Below, piece by piece: positions 47,659 to 61,305 of a DNA stretch of 64,000 nucleotides; position 1 is the stretch's first letter, and the number at the start of each line of letters is the position of its first letter. The DNA comes from Eretmocerus hayati (lineage: Eukaryota; Arthropoda; Insecta; Hymenoptera; Aphelinidae): the NCBI GenBank assembly GCA_029851415.1, contig CM056742.1:50818954-50882953 (forward strand). Reading direction: 5' to 3'. The notes below the pieces were generated by a model. The model saw nothing but the letters and a program-made list of their open reading frames with translations, was not told the DNA's origin and made no database searches. The translations under genes and the position numbers were made by a program.

Positions 47659-49965
47659 ATGGGTCGAAAAAATAGAGGAGTTTGTCACTACAAAGCAGAG
47701 TTTGCAAAAGACTTCCTTTGGTCCGAGTCAGTTCCAAATGACCCTATGAGTGTCAAATGTAAGCTGTGCAATACCATATTTAGCTTGAGCAATATGGGTA
47801 GACAGGCGCTGGTGAGCCATGCAACAGGGAAGAAACATAATCAAGCCAAAACAATTGTTTCGACTGTTAACCCCATCACACTTGCATTGCGAGATTCTTC
47901 AAAATCATCAAACACCAATGCTGCTCAAGTTGAAAATAATAGGACACAACTTACAAATGCGACGAATCCAATTCCAACTTCTTATTCTCGTGAATCAAAT
48001 GCTTTAACCACGTATCTAAACAATGAAGACGTTGCAAAAGCTGAAATTCGGTGGTTGATGCATAATGTTTCGCGACATCACTCTCTGCGCGATATTGAAA
48101 CTAGTGTCCCTGTTATGGCAGAAATGTATCATGATAGTGCCATTGCGCAAAAAGTACAGCTAGGAAAAACGAAAGCCTCCTATCAAATTGTTTTTGGTTT
48201 AAAGAATTACTTTCAGAAGGAACTCTCGAGTTTTTTTGAGAAGTGTGACCATCTGGTTATAGGTTTTGACGAAAGCAGAAATCCAATCAATAAGATGCAA
48301 CAGATGGATATTCTTTTCAGGTTTTGGTCTCCAGATAAAAATGAGGTATCGACCCGTTACTTCACTTCAGCTTTTTTGGGAAAGTGCACAGCTTTGGATT
48401 TATTGAAGTGTTTTGAAGATGTCATTCCACCAGAGTTACTAGAAAAAATTATCCACATGTCGATGGATGGACCTAACGTCAATTTGAAATTCAAAGAAGA
48501 GTTCCAAGCGATACTTCCAAAATACAATTCGAATATAACTCTAGTTGATATTGGTACTTGCGGGCTCCATGTCATGAATAATGCCTTCAAAGCGGGTTTT
48601 CAGGATGTAGGATGGGGCATTGTGGATTACTTGAAAGGAACATTTAATTTATTCGAATTCTCACCCCCACGTAGAGATATCTATAAAAAAATCACGAATT
48701 CTTCTCTGTTTCCCAAAAGTTTCGGCGGTATTCGCTGGTTAGATAATGAACCTGCTGCTGAAAGAGGGATCTTGACTTTGCCTCACATTAAAACTTATGT
48801 AGAAACGATGACTAAGCTGACAATTACTCGGGCAAAAAACCCCAAATCCGTGGATCCCATGTTGAAAAAAGAATATGAGCCCAAATGTCAAAGTTACGTG
48901 ACAGTAAAGAAATCAATTTCTGACAAGTTCTTGGGTGTCAAGCTCACTTTTTTTCAGTCACTTGCGCATGAGATCCGTCCATTCTTGACTGAGTTTCAGT
49001 CCAATGATCCAAAAGTTTGTTTTCTGAATGGAAGCTTAGCAGATTTATATGTAGACATTCTGAGATTGATAGTTCTACCCGAGAAGTTGAAAGAAAATGA
49101 AAATAACGTATTGAAGATCGATCTAAAAAAAGACTCAAACTTGATAGATCCGAAAGACCTCAAATTACCTATTGCAACAAGAATAGCTCTGAAAAACTTG
49201 AAGCAAGTAACAGCCGAAGATAAAACCAATTTCAAAGCTGAATGCCGCACTATTATGAAAGTGTTCCTTTTGAAAATTGCCGAAAAATCGCCCTTGACCA
49301 AACCACTTGTAAAAGGACTTTCTTGCCTTGATCCTAGCGTCACTGTCAGAACAGATTTAGCTGAAGATTATATGGGCATTGTACTTGAAAAATTTGTGAC
49401 AAATGGTATAATTCGGTCAGTAGATGCTGAGAAAATTGATAAAGAGTTCCGAATCATAATTAAACTTGATTTCGTACGTGAAAAATGTGGAAAGTTTCAA
49501 AGAAATGATATCAGACTTGATCATTTCTGGATAAAAGTTCTGACAGATTTAGGAATTGAAAAATATCCAAATTTTCTCAAATTTGTGAAAACTGTCATGA
49601 TCTTATCGCACGGTAACGCTTCATTAGAACGAAGTTTTTCAATCAATAGAGAATGCCTAGTTGAAAACCAAAAGGAAGAATCTTTGATCGCTCAGAAAGT
49701 TATATGTGATGCTATACATGCAATGCAAGTGCCTTTATCTAAATTTGTTATAAGTAAAAAGATGATCCAAGAAGTCAAATTGTCTTCATCTCTTTACAAA
49801 AAAACTCTAGAACAAGAGAGAGAAAAGAAGGAAAAAACAGAAACGGAGAACAAAGCGAGAAAGAGAAAGGCGATTGAAGCACAGTTGTTGGAAGACGAAA
49901 GACAGTGTTTTCTAAAAAAAGCGCATCTTTTGCAAGAAAAGATTCAAGATCTCAAAAGATCTTAG
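47659..49965 (+). CDS. hAT-like transposase
   Basis: A 768-codon uninterrupted frame. It has a BED/C2H2-like finger at residues 34-60 (C34, C37, H54, H60) and an RNase H-like catalytic core with D204 (GFDESRNP), D270 (MSMDGPNVN), the C/H block GTCGLHVMNNAF and E657 (ASLERSFS). The C-terminal part matches the hAT dimerisation region (NRECLVENQKEESLIAQKVI) and ends in a charged coiled-coil-like tail (about 710-768). The enzyme would excise and reinsert element DNA. A splice acceptor (TTTTTTCAG) 6 bp before the ATG suggests a 5' intron. Catalytic residues look kept, so this may be a recent or active copy. Assigned to hAT by motif order; the exact subfamily is not known to me. Confidence 0.85.
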   Translation: MGRKNRGVCHYKAEFAKDFLWSESVPNDPMSVKCKLCNTIFSLSNMGRQALVSHATGKKHNQAKTIVSTVNPITLALRDSSKSSNTNAAQVENNRTQLTNATNPIPTSYSRESNALTTYLNNEDVAKAEIRWLMHNVSRHHSLRDIETSVPVMAEMYHDSAIAQKVQLGKTKASYQIVFGLKNYFQKELSSFFEKCDHLVIGFDESRNPINKMQQMDILFRFWSPDKNEVSTRYFTSAFLGKCTALDLLKCFEDVIPPELLEKIIHMSMDGPNVNLKFKEEFQAILPKYNSNITLVDIGTCGLHVMNNAFKAGFQDVGWGIVDYLKGTFNLFEFSPPRRDIYKKITNSSLFPKSFGGIRWLDNEPAAERGILTLPHIKTYVETMTKLTITRAKNPKSVDPMLKKEYEPKCQSYVTVKKSISDKFLGVKLTFFQSLAHEIRPFLTEFQSNDPKVCFLNGSLADLYVDILRLIVLPEKLKENENNVLKIDLKKDSNLIDPKDLKLPIATRIALKNLKQVTAEDKTNFKAECRTIMKVFLLKIAEKSPLTKPLVKGLSCLDPSVTVRTDLAEDYMGIVLEKFVTNGIIRSVDAEKIDKEFRIIIKLDFVREKCGKFQRNDIRLDHFWIKVLTDLGIEKYPNFLKFVKTVMILSHGNASLERSFSINRECLVENQKEESLIAQKVICDAIHAMQVPLSKFVISKKMIQEVKLSSSLYKKTLEQEREKKEKTETENKARKRKAIEAQLLEDERQCFLKKAHLLQEKIQDLKRS

Positions 49966-50175
49966 TGAATTAATGTACGGTGCCACTGTGCTATTCCTTA
50001 AGTGTTTAGTCCTGGTTGGTGGCAAACATGATTATATTGTGATGAATAAAGGTTCCTCTGAACAGATTAATTTTTTTTCTTGGCCCAAAAAATGTCCTGG
50101 AAATTTGATTTTTTACACCCTGGAAAACCGGGAATTGTCAGGGAATTTTATTTTCGATCATCGGTGGACACCCTG

Positions 50176-51271
50176 TAAAGAGGTTTGATCATTGCCATTC
50201 ACGGTCGCATACACAGGCCTTTCAACTTCTGTAATAGGAGTGCGGGCCCGTCATTGCTACCAGATGGTGCTTGAGGTAGCCATTTGGTGGCATTTTGATC
50301 TCGGCAAACTCGTGGCTGCGCGGCTGGCTGATCGTCTGTTTTCGCAATGGCATGTCTCGCGCCCACGAGTTGCATACAGTCGACTTCTAATTCGCCACAA
50401 ATCTATATTTAATGAGCTAGAGATGGAGCGTTGAAATTGCCCGTTACATAAGCAAGTGACGCCCCGACCCATTCGATATTTTGTGACGGATTCTCGATAC
50501 GACCAAAGTAAACTCATATGGGGGCAAGCGGCTTACATATAGGTTTTTCTTTATCAATGGATACATGCCGACGTGGTCATGTGGACGATGCTCTCGCTTT
50601 TTGTTTTGCTGGCCCAAGTTTGAATCCCCGTATCTCCTAAATTTTTTTCTCGTAGATCATTCTTCGAATGTTTATTTCAGTCGGGGTATCGATGAGTAAT
50701 TCATGGGCATGCAGATGTTGTGGCCTAAATTTTTGGGAGAGTACAAGAATATCCAAGTGTAATGCAATAAGTTCAAAACTTTTGCGAAAATTTCGAGAAG
50801 TTTCTGAAAATTACTTCTTATACTCAGCGTCATTCTTTTTTCGTTATTATTCCTAACATTCAGATCAACGACCTGTGACTCGCATGAGAAAATTGACAGA
50901 TTTTCGTTCTTGATGTCAAATATAGAAGTTGCCTCCACTCGTCGATCTTGAAGGACGGAGAGGCCAACACCTTAACTCCAAAAACATAGGTTTTTTTCAA
51001 CATATATGTAAGAGACAACTTTGGACGTAGAACTGCTTATCCAATGGAAAATTCTACAAAATTTTAACATCGCATAGCCAAGGCTTAAATACGCCAGATT
51101 TCAAGAAGCGCCAACAAAGCATCAGTTTCTCGAACGAGCCATGTTCGAAAAGTTTCCAATATCAAAACTCTGTGTACAGTACCTTCCAAAATTAATGGAA
51201 CCTCTATGGTATCAGTACGTTCATGGTTACTCCGACCTACTTCATTGTACGAGGATTTTGAAAAAAGGATC
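50176..51271. other. Intronic sequence, nothing recognised
   Basis: No repeat or gene recognised between the hAT element and the second 389-bp MITE. Confidence 0.4.
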
Positions 51272-51659
51272 TTAAGGCGATGCAGTCACCGAACACGCTG
51301 ATTTTTGTTCACAAAAACCTCAAAATCTTTTCCAATTTGTGCTAAACGGCGAGTTATTCAGGCTTTGTAATCATCTAACTTGGCCTGAATACCTCTTCGT
51401 TTAGTCCAAATTGGAAAAGATTCTGAGATTTTTGCAAGCGAAAATGTGCCTGTTTTATGGGTTAGGAAGTACCCGCGGGCAAGTTATTCTCGTTCATCAC
51501 TGATAGTCTTAGGATTAGTGAAAAATAACGAGTTGTCCACCACAATTTAGATAATGATAAATGGTGGCCAACTTGTGTCAAATTTCGTATTGTCAAAATG
51601 TTGAGTTACATGGAAGTAAAATATAATTTCCTGGTTGCATGGCGACCGCATCGCCTTAA
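51272..51659. mobile_element. TTAA-flanked MITE, copy 2
   Basis: 388 bp, TTAA at both ends, ends GGCGATGCAGTCACC and complement. Colinear with 409-797 throughout, including the internal GCTAAACGGCGAGTTATTCA hairpin. The following 51660-52389 shows nothing recognised. Confidence 0.85.
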
Positions 51660-52394
51660 GTACTAACTGTACTTGAATTAAATATCAGAAAAACAAGGAA
51701 GGAGCTGTTGCAGAAAAGGCCAAATCTGCTCCAGAGAATAGGAGGTCCAGGTTGCACTGAAATGCGTGTTTTGGGTGTCTAAATATTTATGTAAATTTTT
51801 CTCGCGTCAAACCAAAGCGTCTCCTAGTGGTGGGCAAAGAGGTGCCCCATTTAAGTGACACGTGGAACGCACTTTCTAGCGTCCCTCTCGAAATGAGCCC
51901 AGGGACTATAACGGCCCCAATGAGAATTTGTTTTTGAACGAAAAATACAACTCTTTGGGTTTTGTTTCCATAGACGGGAAATGATGCGCTGGTACCAAAA
52001 AACCACTTAGAAATTGACGAATGCGGATTTTTCACTCTAAGAACGGGAAATTCTCGAACGGTGTGTGGTTAATAGAAAAGTTCCAGAGGGCCAAAGTTGT
52101 CGATTGTGTCTCAAACTTTTATTTGGCATCGGTTTTTCATGCATGTATTGATTTGGGTCCCCAAAAACGGCCAAAAGTCGTAAAAAGCCATATTTGTTAG
52201 ATTTTTTGGCGATCATAGGGTCAATATGGACCAATTAACTATCAGATCTTGTCGATCTCATCAAAAGACACATTTTTGGTTCTCATAATTTTTTCGAAAA
52301 AACGCTTATGATTCGAGTTTATAGCAAGAAAGATTCGAAAAGCGATACTGTCCAACTTTCTCACGGAAATTACTCGAAAAACACAAATGGAAAC

Positions 52395-52605
52395 TGTGGT
52401 ATATGCAATGAGATACCACGCATCCTCTCTGACGCTTTACTCTGAAGAAACGCGGTCAGCGTTTCCCGGATGATTGATACGCCTTTCGTATGGGCAGGCT
52501 TCATATCTAATAGCATATAAGACACATTCGCATTGGTGGAACCCAGTGCATACTGAGCCGCCGCTTGTAACATTATCTTGAATAAACAAGTCTCCATACA
52601 CTGCA
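52395..52605 (+). repeat. 5' LTR
   Basis: TGTGGTATATGC...CACTGCA, starting TG and ending CA. TATA-like CATATAAGA near 52514 and the polyadenylation signal AATAAA at 52581. Confidence 0.93.
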
Positions 52606-52607
52606 AT

Positions 52608-52620
52608 TGGCGACGAGGAC
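52608..52620 (+). promoter_or_regulatory. Primer binding site
   Basis: TGGCGACGAGGAC lies 2 bp after the 5' LTR. Its complement ends in CCA, as a tRNA 3' end would. The tRNA species is not assigned. Confidence 0.75.
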
Positions 52621-52636
52621 CACCGAACCAGAGCAT

Positions 52637-55600
52637 ATGGAAAGCAAGTTTCCAGTGATTCCAGAGTTGAATATCCAGGAATTGGAGGAGTCTGAGCTGA
52701 TTCTGTGGATTAGTAAATTTCCGAATTGCCTGGTCTACAATCTACAATCGATAGACATTCTGCGAGCCGTATTGCGCAAGCTTCGAGGCAGACAACAGAA
52801 GGATACGCAAGAAATTGACAGACTGGAAGATTCAGGGTCGAATACTTCCGGACAGCAGAGTGCAGGGGACAACGAATTGGGGGAACAAAACAAAGTGGCA
52901 AGTACGGTTAAGTTATCAGCGCTCGACACCACAACAAATAACGGAGAAGAACAGGCCTCCGGCATTCCCGATAACGAGTTGGGTAATATGGCAAACGACG
53001 CCAGAATATTCTTTAAACTCCACGAAGACGATTGGGATTCTTTTCCAGAACGACTTGAACTGCATTTTTTTACAGAGAAAATAACAGAAGCGGAGTCAAC
53101 TAGAATAGAGCTTTTCAAAATGAAGGATTTCACTTTCGAAAAAGCTCTGCAAAAAGCTACGTCAAGAGAGCAAGCTATGGAAAATGCAGCAGGGGCAGCA
53201 AAGTACCTGTCCAATCAACAAGTAAAACACGAGAATTTTGCCATTGAAAAATTGTACACATCACGACGTACCTACAACACTCCCAACCGCAGTAAGAGAT
53301 CCGCCGAAACCGGATCCTCTCAGAGAAACAAAACTTGCTATTGCTGCGGAAAACATGGGCACCCAACACATGCATGCAGATTTCGAGACAGAACGTGTGA
53401 CTTCTGCAAGAAAAGAGGACATCTAGAACGGGCCTGCATCACCGAGAAAAAGATGTCCAACAAATTTATCCAACAAGACAACGGAGGAGAGACTGGCGAC
53501 GGGAGCTCCAGTGACGGCGACGAGATCGATCATCAGGCAGATTTTCATACGATTGACACTCCGAACTTTTATCTCATTGAAGCCGACCCAATGTTCATGG
53601 AAGTCGAGGTCAACGGGAAACATATCAACATGGAAATCGATTCAGGTACGTCATTCACAGTGACGTCTGAAAATTATGTCAAACGTAAATTCAAAGAATT
53701 GACAGTTGAAGATACCGACGCGAAACTTTTTAATTATGGAAATGGTCAAATGAAACCAAGAGGCCAATTGAGAAACTTGCAAGTCGAACTAAATGGTATT
53801 TCAAAAATATTGCATTGCTTGGTTTTGAAGGGCAATAAAGTGCCCTTGATTGGTAGACAATGGCTTGCAGCATTCGAGATGTGGCCTCTCAAAACAACGA
53901 ATCCAGACATGACTATGGAGTTTTTCCATAAAATTGATGCAAATATTGTACGAGAAAAATTATTGACGAAATTTTCGATATTGTTCGGGAATACACCAGG
54001 TCTATATAATGAAAGAGAGATAACATTACATGTAAAGCCAGGTACAAAACCAGTTGCACACAAGCCAAGGCACGTGCCATACGCATTAAAACCTTTGGTC
54101 AAAACGGAAATAAACAGATTGATCGGAAACGGATACTTAGAAAAAGTAGATTCAAGTGAATGGGCAACGCCCATTGTTCCCGTTAGAAAGAGCGACGGGA
54201 ATATCAGAATATGTCGCGATTTGAAAGTGACCCTGAATCCATCTTTGGAAATTACTAGACGGCCTTTCCCAAGAATTGACGACATTTTTGGTATTTTAAA
54301 GAACGGAAAGACTTTTTCTCAACTCGACTTACCACGCGCATATATGCAAATACCAGTAGAAGTAGAATCACAGAAATTTCTCACGATAATCACACACATG
54401 GGGCTATTTAGATTTACGCGCATGTTTGAAGGAACAGTTAATGCCCCAGGTGATTTTCAACAGGTTATCGATGAGACCCTACAAGGTATCCCTAGTACTA
54501 TTGCTTACATGGATAATATTTACGTAACAGGCTCAACTGATGAAGAGCACGAAAGGAATTTGACACTGATTTGTGCGCGGCTACTAGACCGCGGATTACG
54601 CCAAAATATAAAAAAATGTGACATAATGAAAGATAAGATAAATATATTAGGATACGTAATTGATAGAGAAGGCTTACATGAGTCGAAAGATAAGGTGAGG
54701 GAAATTTATGCAGCACCTATACCAGAAAACCAAAAGCTGTTGTCATCTTTCTTAGGGTTTGTGAATTTTTACGCAAGATTCTTGAATAACAGGGCTGACA
54801 AATTGAGACCTCTATTTAACTGTGCCGAGAGAGATGAATTTGAGTGGGATGCTGATTGTGATAAAGCATTTCAGTGGGTCAAGAATGAAATGATATCACC
54901 GGGAGTGTTGGCTCACTATGACGACAACGAACAGCTAGTACTTTCATGCGATGCATCTCATTACGGGTTATCTGCTATCTTATCTCACAAATATAAGGAC
55001 GACTCTGAAAAGCCCATAGCATTTGCGTCGAAACGTATTACAGAAAAAGAACCCAACAGAGCAATTATTGACAAAGAGGCTAGTGCGATTGTTTTTGGTT
55101 TCACGAAATTTTATGATTTTGTTCATGGTCGCAGAATTATTCTGAGATCCGATCATAAACCACTTGAGACGATTCTTGGACCTAAGAAAGGTTTACCACA
55201 AACTGCCGCTTCAAGATTACAACGATGGGCATATTTTCTATCGGGTTTTGAGTATGATGTAGAATGGATAAAAACGACACAAAACGGTAATTGTGATGCT
55301 CTTTCACGATTACCTATTGAAGATGATACAGACATCTTTTCGAAGGATTTTCACTTCACCTGTGAGAACGCGAATATAATCGATTTTAGCCAGATGAGAT
55401 TAGAAACTAAAAGGGATGAAACTCTATCGAAAATCATGGGATACTGCATTTTTGGCTGGCCAAGGTTTCAAGATCTTTCTGATGATGAAAAGAAGTATTC
55501 TCTTCGTCGAAACGAACTTTCAGTGGAAGAAAACTGTTTATTTTGGGGTATTCGAATCGTTATACCAATCACGTTGAGGGCTCAATTACTGGACGATTTA

Positions 55601-56209
55601 CATAGCTCTCATATGGGAATTGTGAAAATAAAAGCAGTGGCTCATGCACCTCTCACACCATGGCCATGGCCTGAAAGAGTGTGGCACAGAATTCATTGTG
55701 ATTTTGTTGGCCCATTTTACAATGACATGTATTTGGTAGTGATCGACTCTTACTCAAAATGGCCAGAAGTGATGAATTTCAAGCGAAATACGAAATCTAT
55801 GAAATTAATAGAATTTTTCCAAGATCTATTTTTGAGACACGGGCTACCAGATCACATGGTAACAGACAACGGACGACAGTTTACGAGTACCGAATTTGAA
55901 AGTTTTATGAGACATTACGGGATGAAACATACTCCTTCTCCACCATATCACCCAGCTACAAATGGAGCTGCCGAGAATTTTGTCGGAACATTCAAAGATA
56001 AGTGTTCGAAAATTGTCAAAGGGGGAAAGTCGGTAGATGTAGCTGTAAAAGAATTCCTGTTTGATCACAGAGCGGCTCCACATTGTTCCACAGGCAAATC
56101 TCTCGCGTACTTACTCTATAAACGAGAATTAAAAACGCGTTTCGACCTACTTCGCCCAGACCTCCGTGCGCGGATGGACGATAAACAAGAATCTCAGATA
56201 GAGTCCTAG
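52637..56209 (+). pseudogene. Ty3-type gag-pol polyprotein, defective
   Basis: An open frame of 1190 codons from the ATG at 52637 to a TAG at 56207. Two CCHC zinc knuckles are at about 234-247 and 254-267, aspartic protease D335 (IDSGTSF), reverse transcriptase with D564 (LDL), RNase H D772, and integrase D1022, D1077, E1113 (D,D35E kept). The polymerase box reads YMDN at 624-627: the usual second Asp is Asn. The gag capsid core appears shortened (FFTEKITEAES joins directly to a region normally near the C-terminus). The integrase zinc-binding HHCC domain is missing, MGIVKIKAVA running straight into APLTPWPWPE. All three defects keep the frame. The frame continues after the stop (next entry). 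Expected role when intact: reverse transcription and integration; this copy is most likely non-autonomous. Confidence 0.85.
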
Positions 56210-56437
56210 GGCGGGCCGAGGATTATGGATATTGATGAAGGAGATGAAGTGATGGCGGATAATCACGGAACATCAGGTGGGAAACGCATAGAAAGGACGG
56301 TCGTTAAGCGTTTATTCCTATCAAATTTTCGTGTAAAGACGAAGCCAAACAAGGTCATGAAACCACATAAGAATCAAATTGTTAGAACGGTACGCCGTTC
56401 AAAACACTTAGCAGATAAGTCCAAGAACTCAACTTGA
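56210..56437 (+). pseudogene. Integrase C-terminal remnant after in-frame stop
   Basis: In the same frame as the gag-pol after its TAG, up to TGA at 56435. GDEVMADNHGTSG and a basic tail (KPHKNQIVRTVRRS) match the C-terminal module of Ty3-type integrases. The stop separates it from the rest, so pol is truncated by about 75 codons unless read through. Confidence 0.75.
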
Positions 56438-56450
56438 AAAAAGGGAGGAA
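56438..56450 (+). promoter_or_regulatory. Polypurine tract
   Basis: AAAAAGGGAGGAA immediately before the 3' LTR; primes plus-strand synthesis in LTR retrotransposons. Confidence 0.85.
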
Positions 56451-56661
56451 TGTGGTATATGCAATGAGATACCACGCATCCTCTCTGACGCTTTACTCTG
56501 AAGAAATGCGGTCAACATTTCCCGGATGATTGATGCGTCTTTCGTATGGGCAGGCTTCATATCTAATAGTATATAAGACACATTCGCATTGGTGGAACTC
56601 AGTGCATACTGAGCCGCCGCTTGTAACATTATCTTGAATAAATAAGTCTCCATACACTGCA
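56451..56661 (+). repeat. 3' LTR
   Basis: 211 bp, aligned without gaps to the 5' LTR with 8 differences, all transitions. Confidence 0.93.
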
Positions 56662-56666
56662 GAAAC

Positions 56667-57481
56667 CCTATATAATGATTGCGTAATAAGTTAGCTTTCT
56701 TCATGTACTTCAAGATGAAAAAAGAATTCATAGCGTTCCGACGTTCCTGCTTCGAGGAATATGCATTTTCATGCCAAATAACGCGTTTGAGTAGGTAAAT
56801 ACATGGTTCTGGCATGCTATATGGAATTCTATATGTGATTTAGACAATGAATCATACAACAACATCAATGAGACAGCAAAATCAATCATTTTCATCCCTG
56901 ATCATCGTTCAGAGCCCTAAAATATCCCGGGAACTAGGCATATCCATCGAAATCCCCCGATGCTTATGGAATTCCTTATTTGTCAAGGCCCAGCACTGGC
57001 AAGCTTAAACGCTTATGGGTTCCCCGGAAGTCACAGTTGCCAAAGCCTGTTGATATTGTGAGAATTTGTACTTCGGTTGATGTGAATCCCTGATACAAAC
57101 CTTGTTACCTTAAAAAAGCTCGCAAGTAGCCCAAAAACCATAATTCCCCGAGTCACTCGCAAACAGAAGCTCAAAGGATTTGGAACCCGCCAAAATTATG
57201 AGGACCACGGATACGTATACAGAAATGTGTATATCAACATCAAACAAAATTTTTACAGTGTAGCTAGCATAGAAATATTATGGTTAAAGAAATGGAGCGA
57301 CCGATTTGCCCGTGAGTGGCCACTCAAGTAAATTTGAAAAATAAGATCGAAACGGTAGAGAGAAGTTGGGAAGAATTATGCGTTAGATGGAGACGGCGGT
57401 GACAATGTAAGGGTGTATCCACAAATGATGCCTATAAATGCACACGCAGTTGCACGCTGCGTATATGCACTTCACTCGTGC
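56667..57481. other. Intronic sequence, nothing recognised
   Basis: No repeat or gene seen between the LTR element and the SINE. Confidence 0.4.
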
Positions 57482-57495
57482 TTATGTGCAGATCA

Positions 57496-57782
57496 AGAGG
57501 CCACCGTGGCATAGTGGATAAGTCATCGGACTCCCATGCGGGAGTCCTACGGTCAAATCCCGGTCAGGGCACCGCTGAGACTTTTCTCATGTACCTTTTT
57601 TCGGCGGTCTCGGTGGTTCGGATTCCACCTAAAACTGTAGGACCTCCAAACCGAGGTATAAATCGGTAGTCAGCAGTATGCTGACGCGCTGGTTGAGCGT
57701 ATCTCGACTCCACGCACATGGGTGCCGTGTGGGTGGGGGACTACCGGCGGAACTAGACGTAAAACTCGAACCAAAGTTTTTT
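57496..57782 (+). mobile_element. tRNA-derived SINE
   Basis: Head resembles a tRNA: A-box region GTGGCATAGTGGATAAGTCA, anticodon-like arm GGACTCCCATGCGGGAGTCC, and B box GGTCAAATCCCGG. The body of about 200 bp ends in a short T run. A perfect 14-bp duplication TTATGTGCAGATCA flanks it (57482-57495, 57783-57796). The arrangement demonstrates retrotransposition. The T-rich end is odd for a SINE tail, as most are A-rich. Confidence 0.88.
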
Positions 57783-57796
57783 TTATGTGCAGATCA

Positions 57797-59861
<2,065 letters not shown>

Positions 59862-59869
59862 ATGTGCAG

Positions 59870-61305
59870 TAGGGTGACACTTATTTCCCGACTTTTCTGT
59901 ATCGGTAGGGACGCCCCCCAGATTTCAACTTCATGATGGAAGAAAATGGAAGAAATTTTTTTCAGATTTTTTCAGGCAGTTCTAGTGCTGCCGCATCGCA
60001 CTTGTATTTTCGAGTTTTGAGACGTTTTTTCACGAAATTCGTTAACTTTGCATGGCAAGCACTTGCATTTCCAAGAGAATGGAGCAAACCGAACTGGATG
60101 ACATTGATTGGGAGGGCTTAGGGAATCTTTTCACGCCCGTAGTGATTAGTTTTGGTTCAATTTTAGGCTCAGAACGGGGCCAGAACGGCAGAAATACAGT
60201 CCTAAAATCAATTTTTATCGCAGTTTTCGAGTTCTCCTGCGCATGCATGATTTTCTACGGTTTTGATAATATTTTCAATCGATAGCCCGTGCGATTTTCT
60301 TCAAAATGACCACTGCCAAAAGTCTATTTGATGCAATGGGCTCGGAGTAGTGAATGATTTTGAATAAGGTAGAATCAAAGGTGCAAATCCGTGCAAATCG
60401 GTCGAGATTGCCTGCGATGCTTTTCATCTTGTGCAGGGTATTTCTCTGGTTTCTTTGCTCCGAATTGACTTCGCCAAGGGGTCACTTTGAAGGAAATGAT
60501 CTGAGCTATCGAAATAAGTAGGTTGTAGAGTGGTAAAGTGATGGTGAGTTACAGTATAGTCACGCAGAACAATTCATAACAGCTCTTTATTCGACTAAAA
60601 ATTATCAAATTTCCATTTTTCCGTATTTCACCATGAATTCGCCACTCCGTAGCCTACTTACCTCGATAGCTCACACAATTCCCTTCAAAATAACCCTATG
60701 ACGAAGTCGATTTGTCGCAGAGAAACCAGAGAAACACGCTGTACACGATAAAAAGCATCGCAGGTGATCTCGACCGATTTGAACGGATTTGCCCCTTTGA
60801 CTCCACCTCATTCAAAATCATCCACTACTCCGGTTCCATTGCATCGAATTGACTTTCGGCAGTAGTCATTTTGAAGGGAATCGCACGGGCTATCGATTGA
60901 AAACATTATCAAAACCGTAGAAAATCACGCATGCGCAGGAGAACTCGAAAACTGCGATGAAAAGTGATTTTAGGACTGTATTTCTGCCGTTCTGGCCCCG
61001 TTCTGAGCCTGAAATTGAACCAAAACTAATCGCTACGCGCGTGAAAAGATTTCCTAAGCCCTCCCAATCAATGTTATCCAGTTCGGTTTGCTCCATTCTC
61101 TTGGAAATGCAAGTGTTTGCCATGCAAAATTAACGAATTTTGTGAAAAAACGTCTCAAAAATCGAGAATACAAGTGCAATGCGGCAGTACTAAAACTGCC
61201 TGAAAAAATCTAAAAAAAATTTTTTTCATTTCCTTTTATCGTGAAGTTGAATTCTGGGGGGCGTCCCTACCGATACAGAAAAGTCGGGAAATAAGTGTCA
61301 CCCTA
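59870..61305. mobile_element. hAT-like foldback, second member
   Basis: Ends TAGGGTGACACTTATTTCCC and complement, flanked by a perfect 8-bp duplication ATGTGCAG (59862-59869, 61306-61313). Arms of roughly 500-700 bp nearly meet. The termini match those of the 12653-17015 element (TAGGGTG..CTTATTTCCC). The mirrored open frames at 60052 and 60890 are arm copies, not genes. Confidence 0.87.

Larger units (their letters stand above)
46053..50175 (+). mobile_element. hAT-family DNA transposon, nearly complete
   Basis: 4.1 kb with terminal inverted repeats CAGGGTGTCCACCGAT at both ends and subterminal copies of CCTGGAAAACCGGGAATTGT in inverted arrangement (about 46068-46100 and 50120-50140). It holds a full transposase frame and a separate zinc-finger frame. 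A clear 8-bp target duplication was not seen. It lies in NSUN2 intron 4 in the same orientation. Confidence 0.85.
52390..56666 (+). mobile_element. Ty3/gypsy-type LTR retrotransposon
   Basis: Both LTRs (211 bp each) are present, flanked by a perfect 5-bp duplication GAAAC (52390-52394 and 56662-56666). It has a primer binding site, a polypurine tract, and one long gag-pol frame. LTRs differ at 8 positions (about 3.8%), so the insertion is not very recent. The coding part has a broken catalytic box, two apparent in-frame deletions and an in-frame stop (below). No env-like gene. Closest lineage by motifs is Mag-like, not certain. Confidence 0.93.

Noticed and set aside
52395..56661. An endogenous retrovirus with env
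   Set aside because: After the integrase end the polypurine tract and LTR follow directly; there is no room for an env gene.
57496..57575. A functional tRNA gene
   Set aside because: Anticodon arm pairs too far into the loop and the segment continues into a SINE body with target duplication.
60052..61123. Two similar 77-codon frames (60052 + and 60890 -)
   Set aside because: They are the same arm sequence of a foldback in opposite orientation, with no coding motif.
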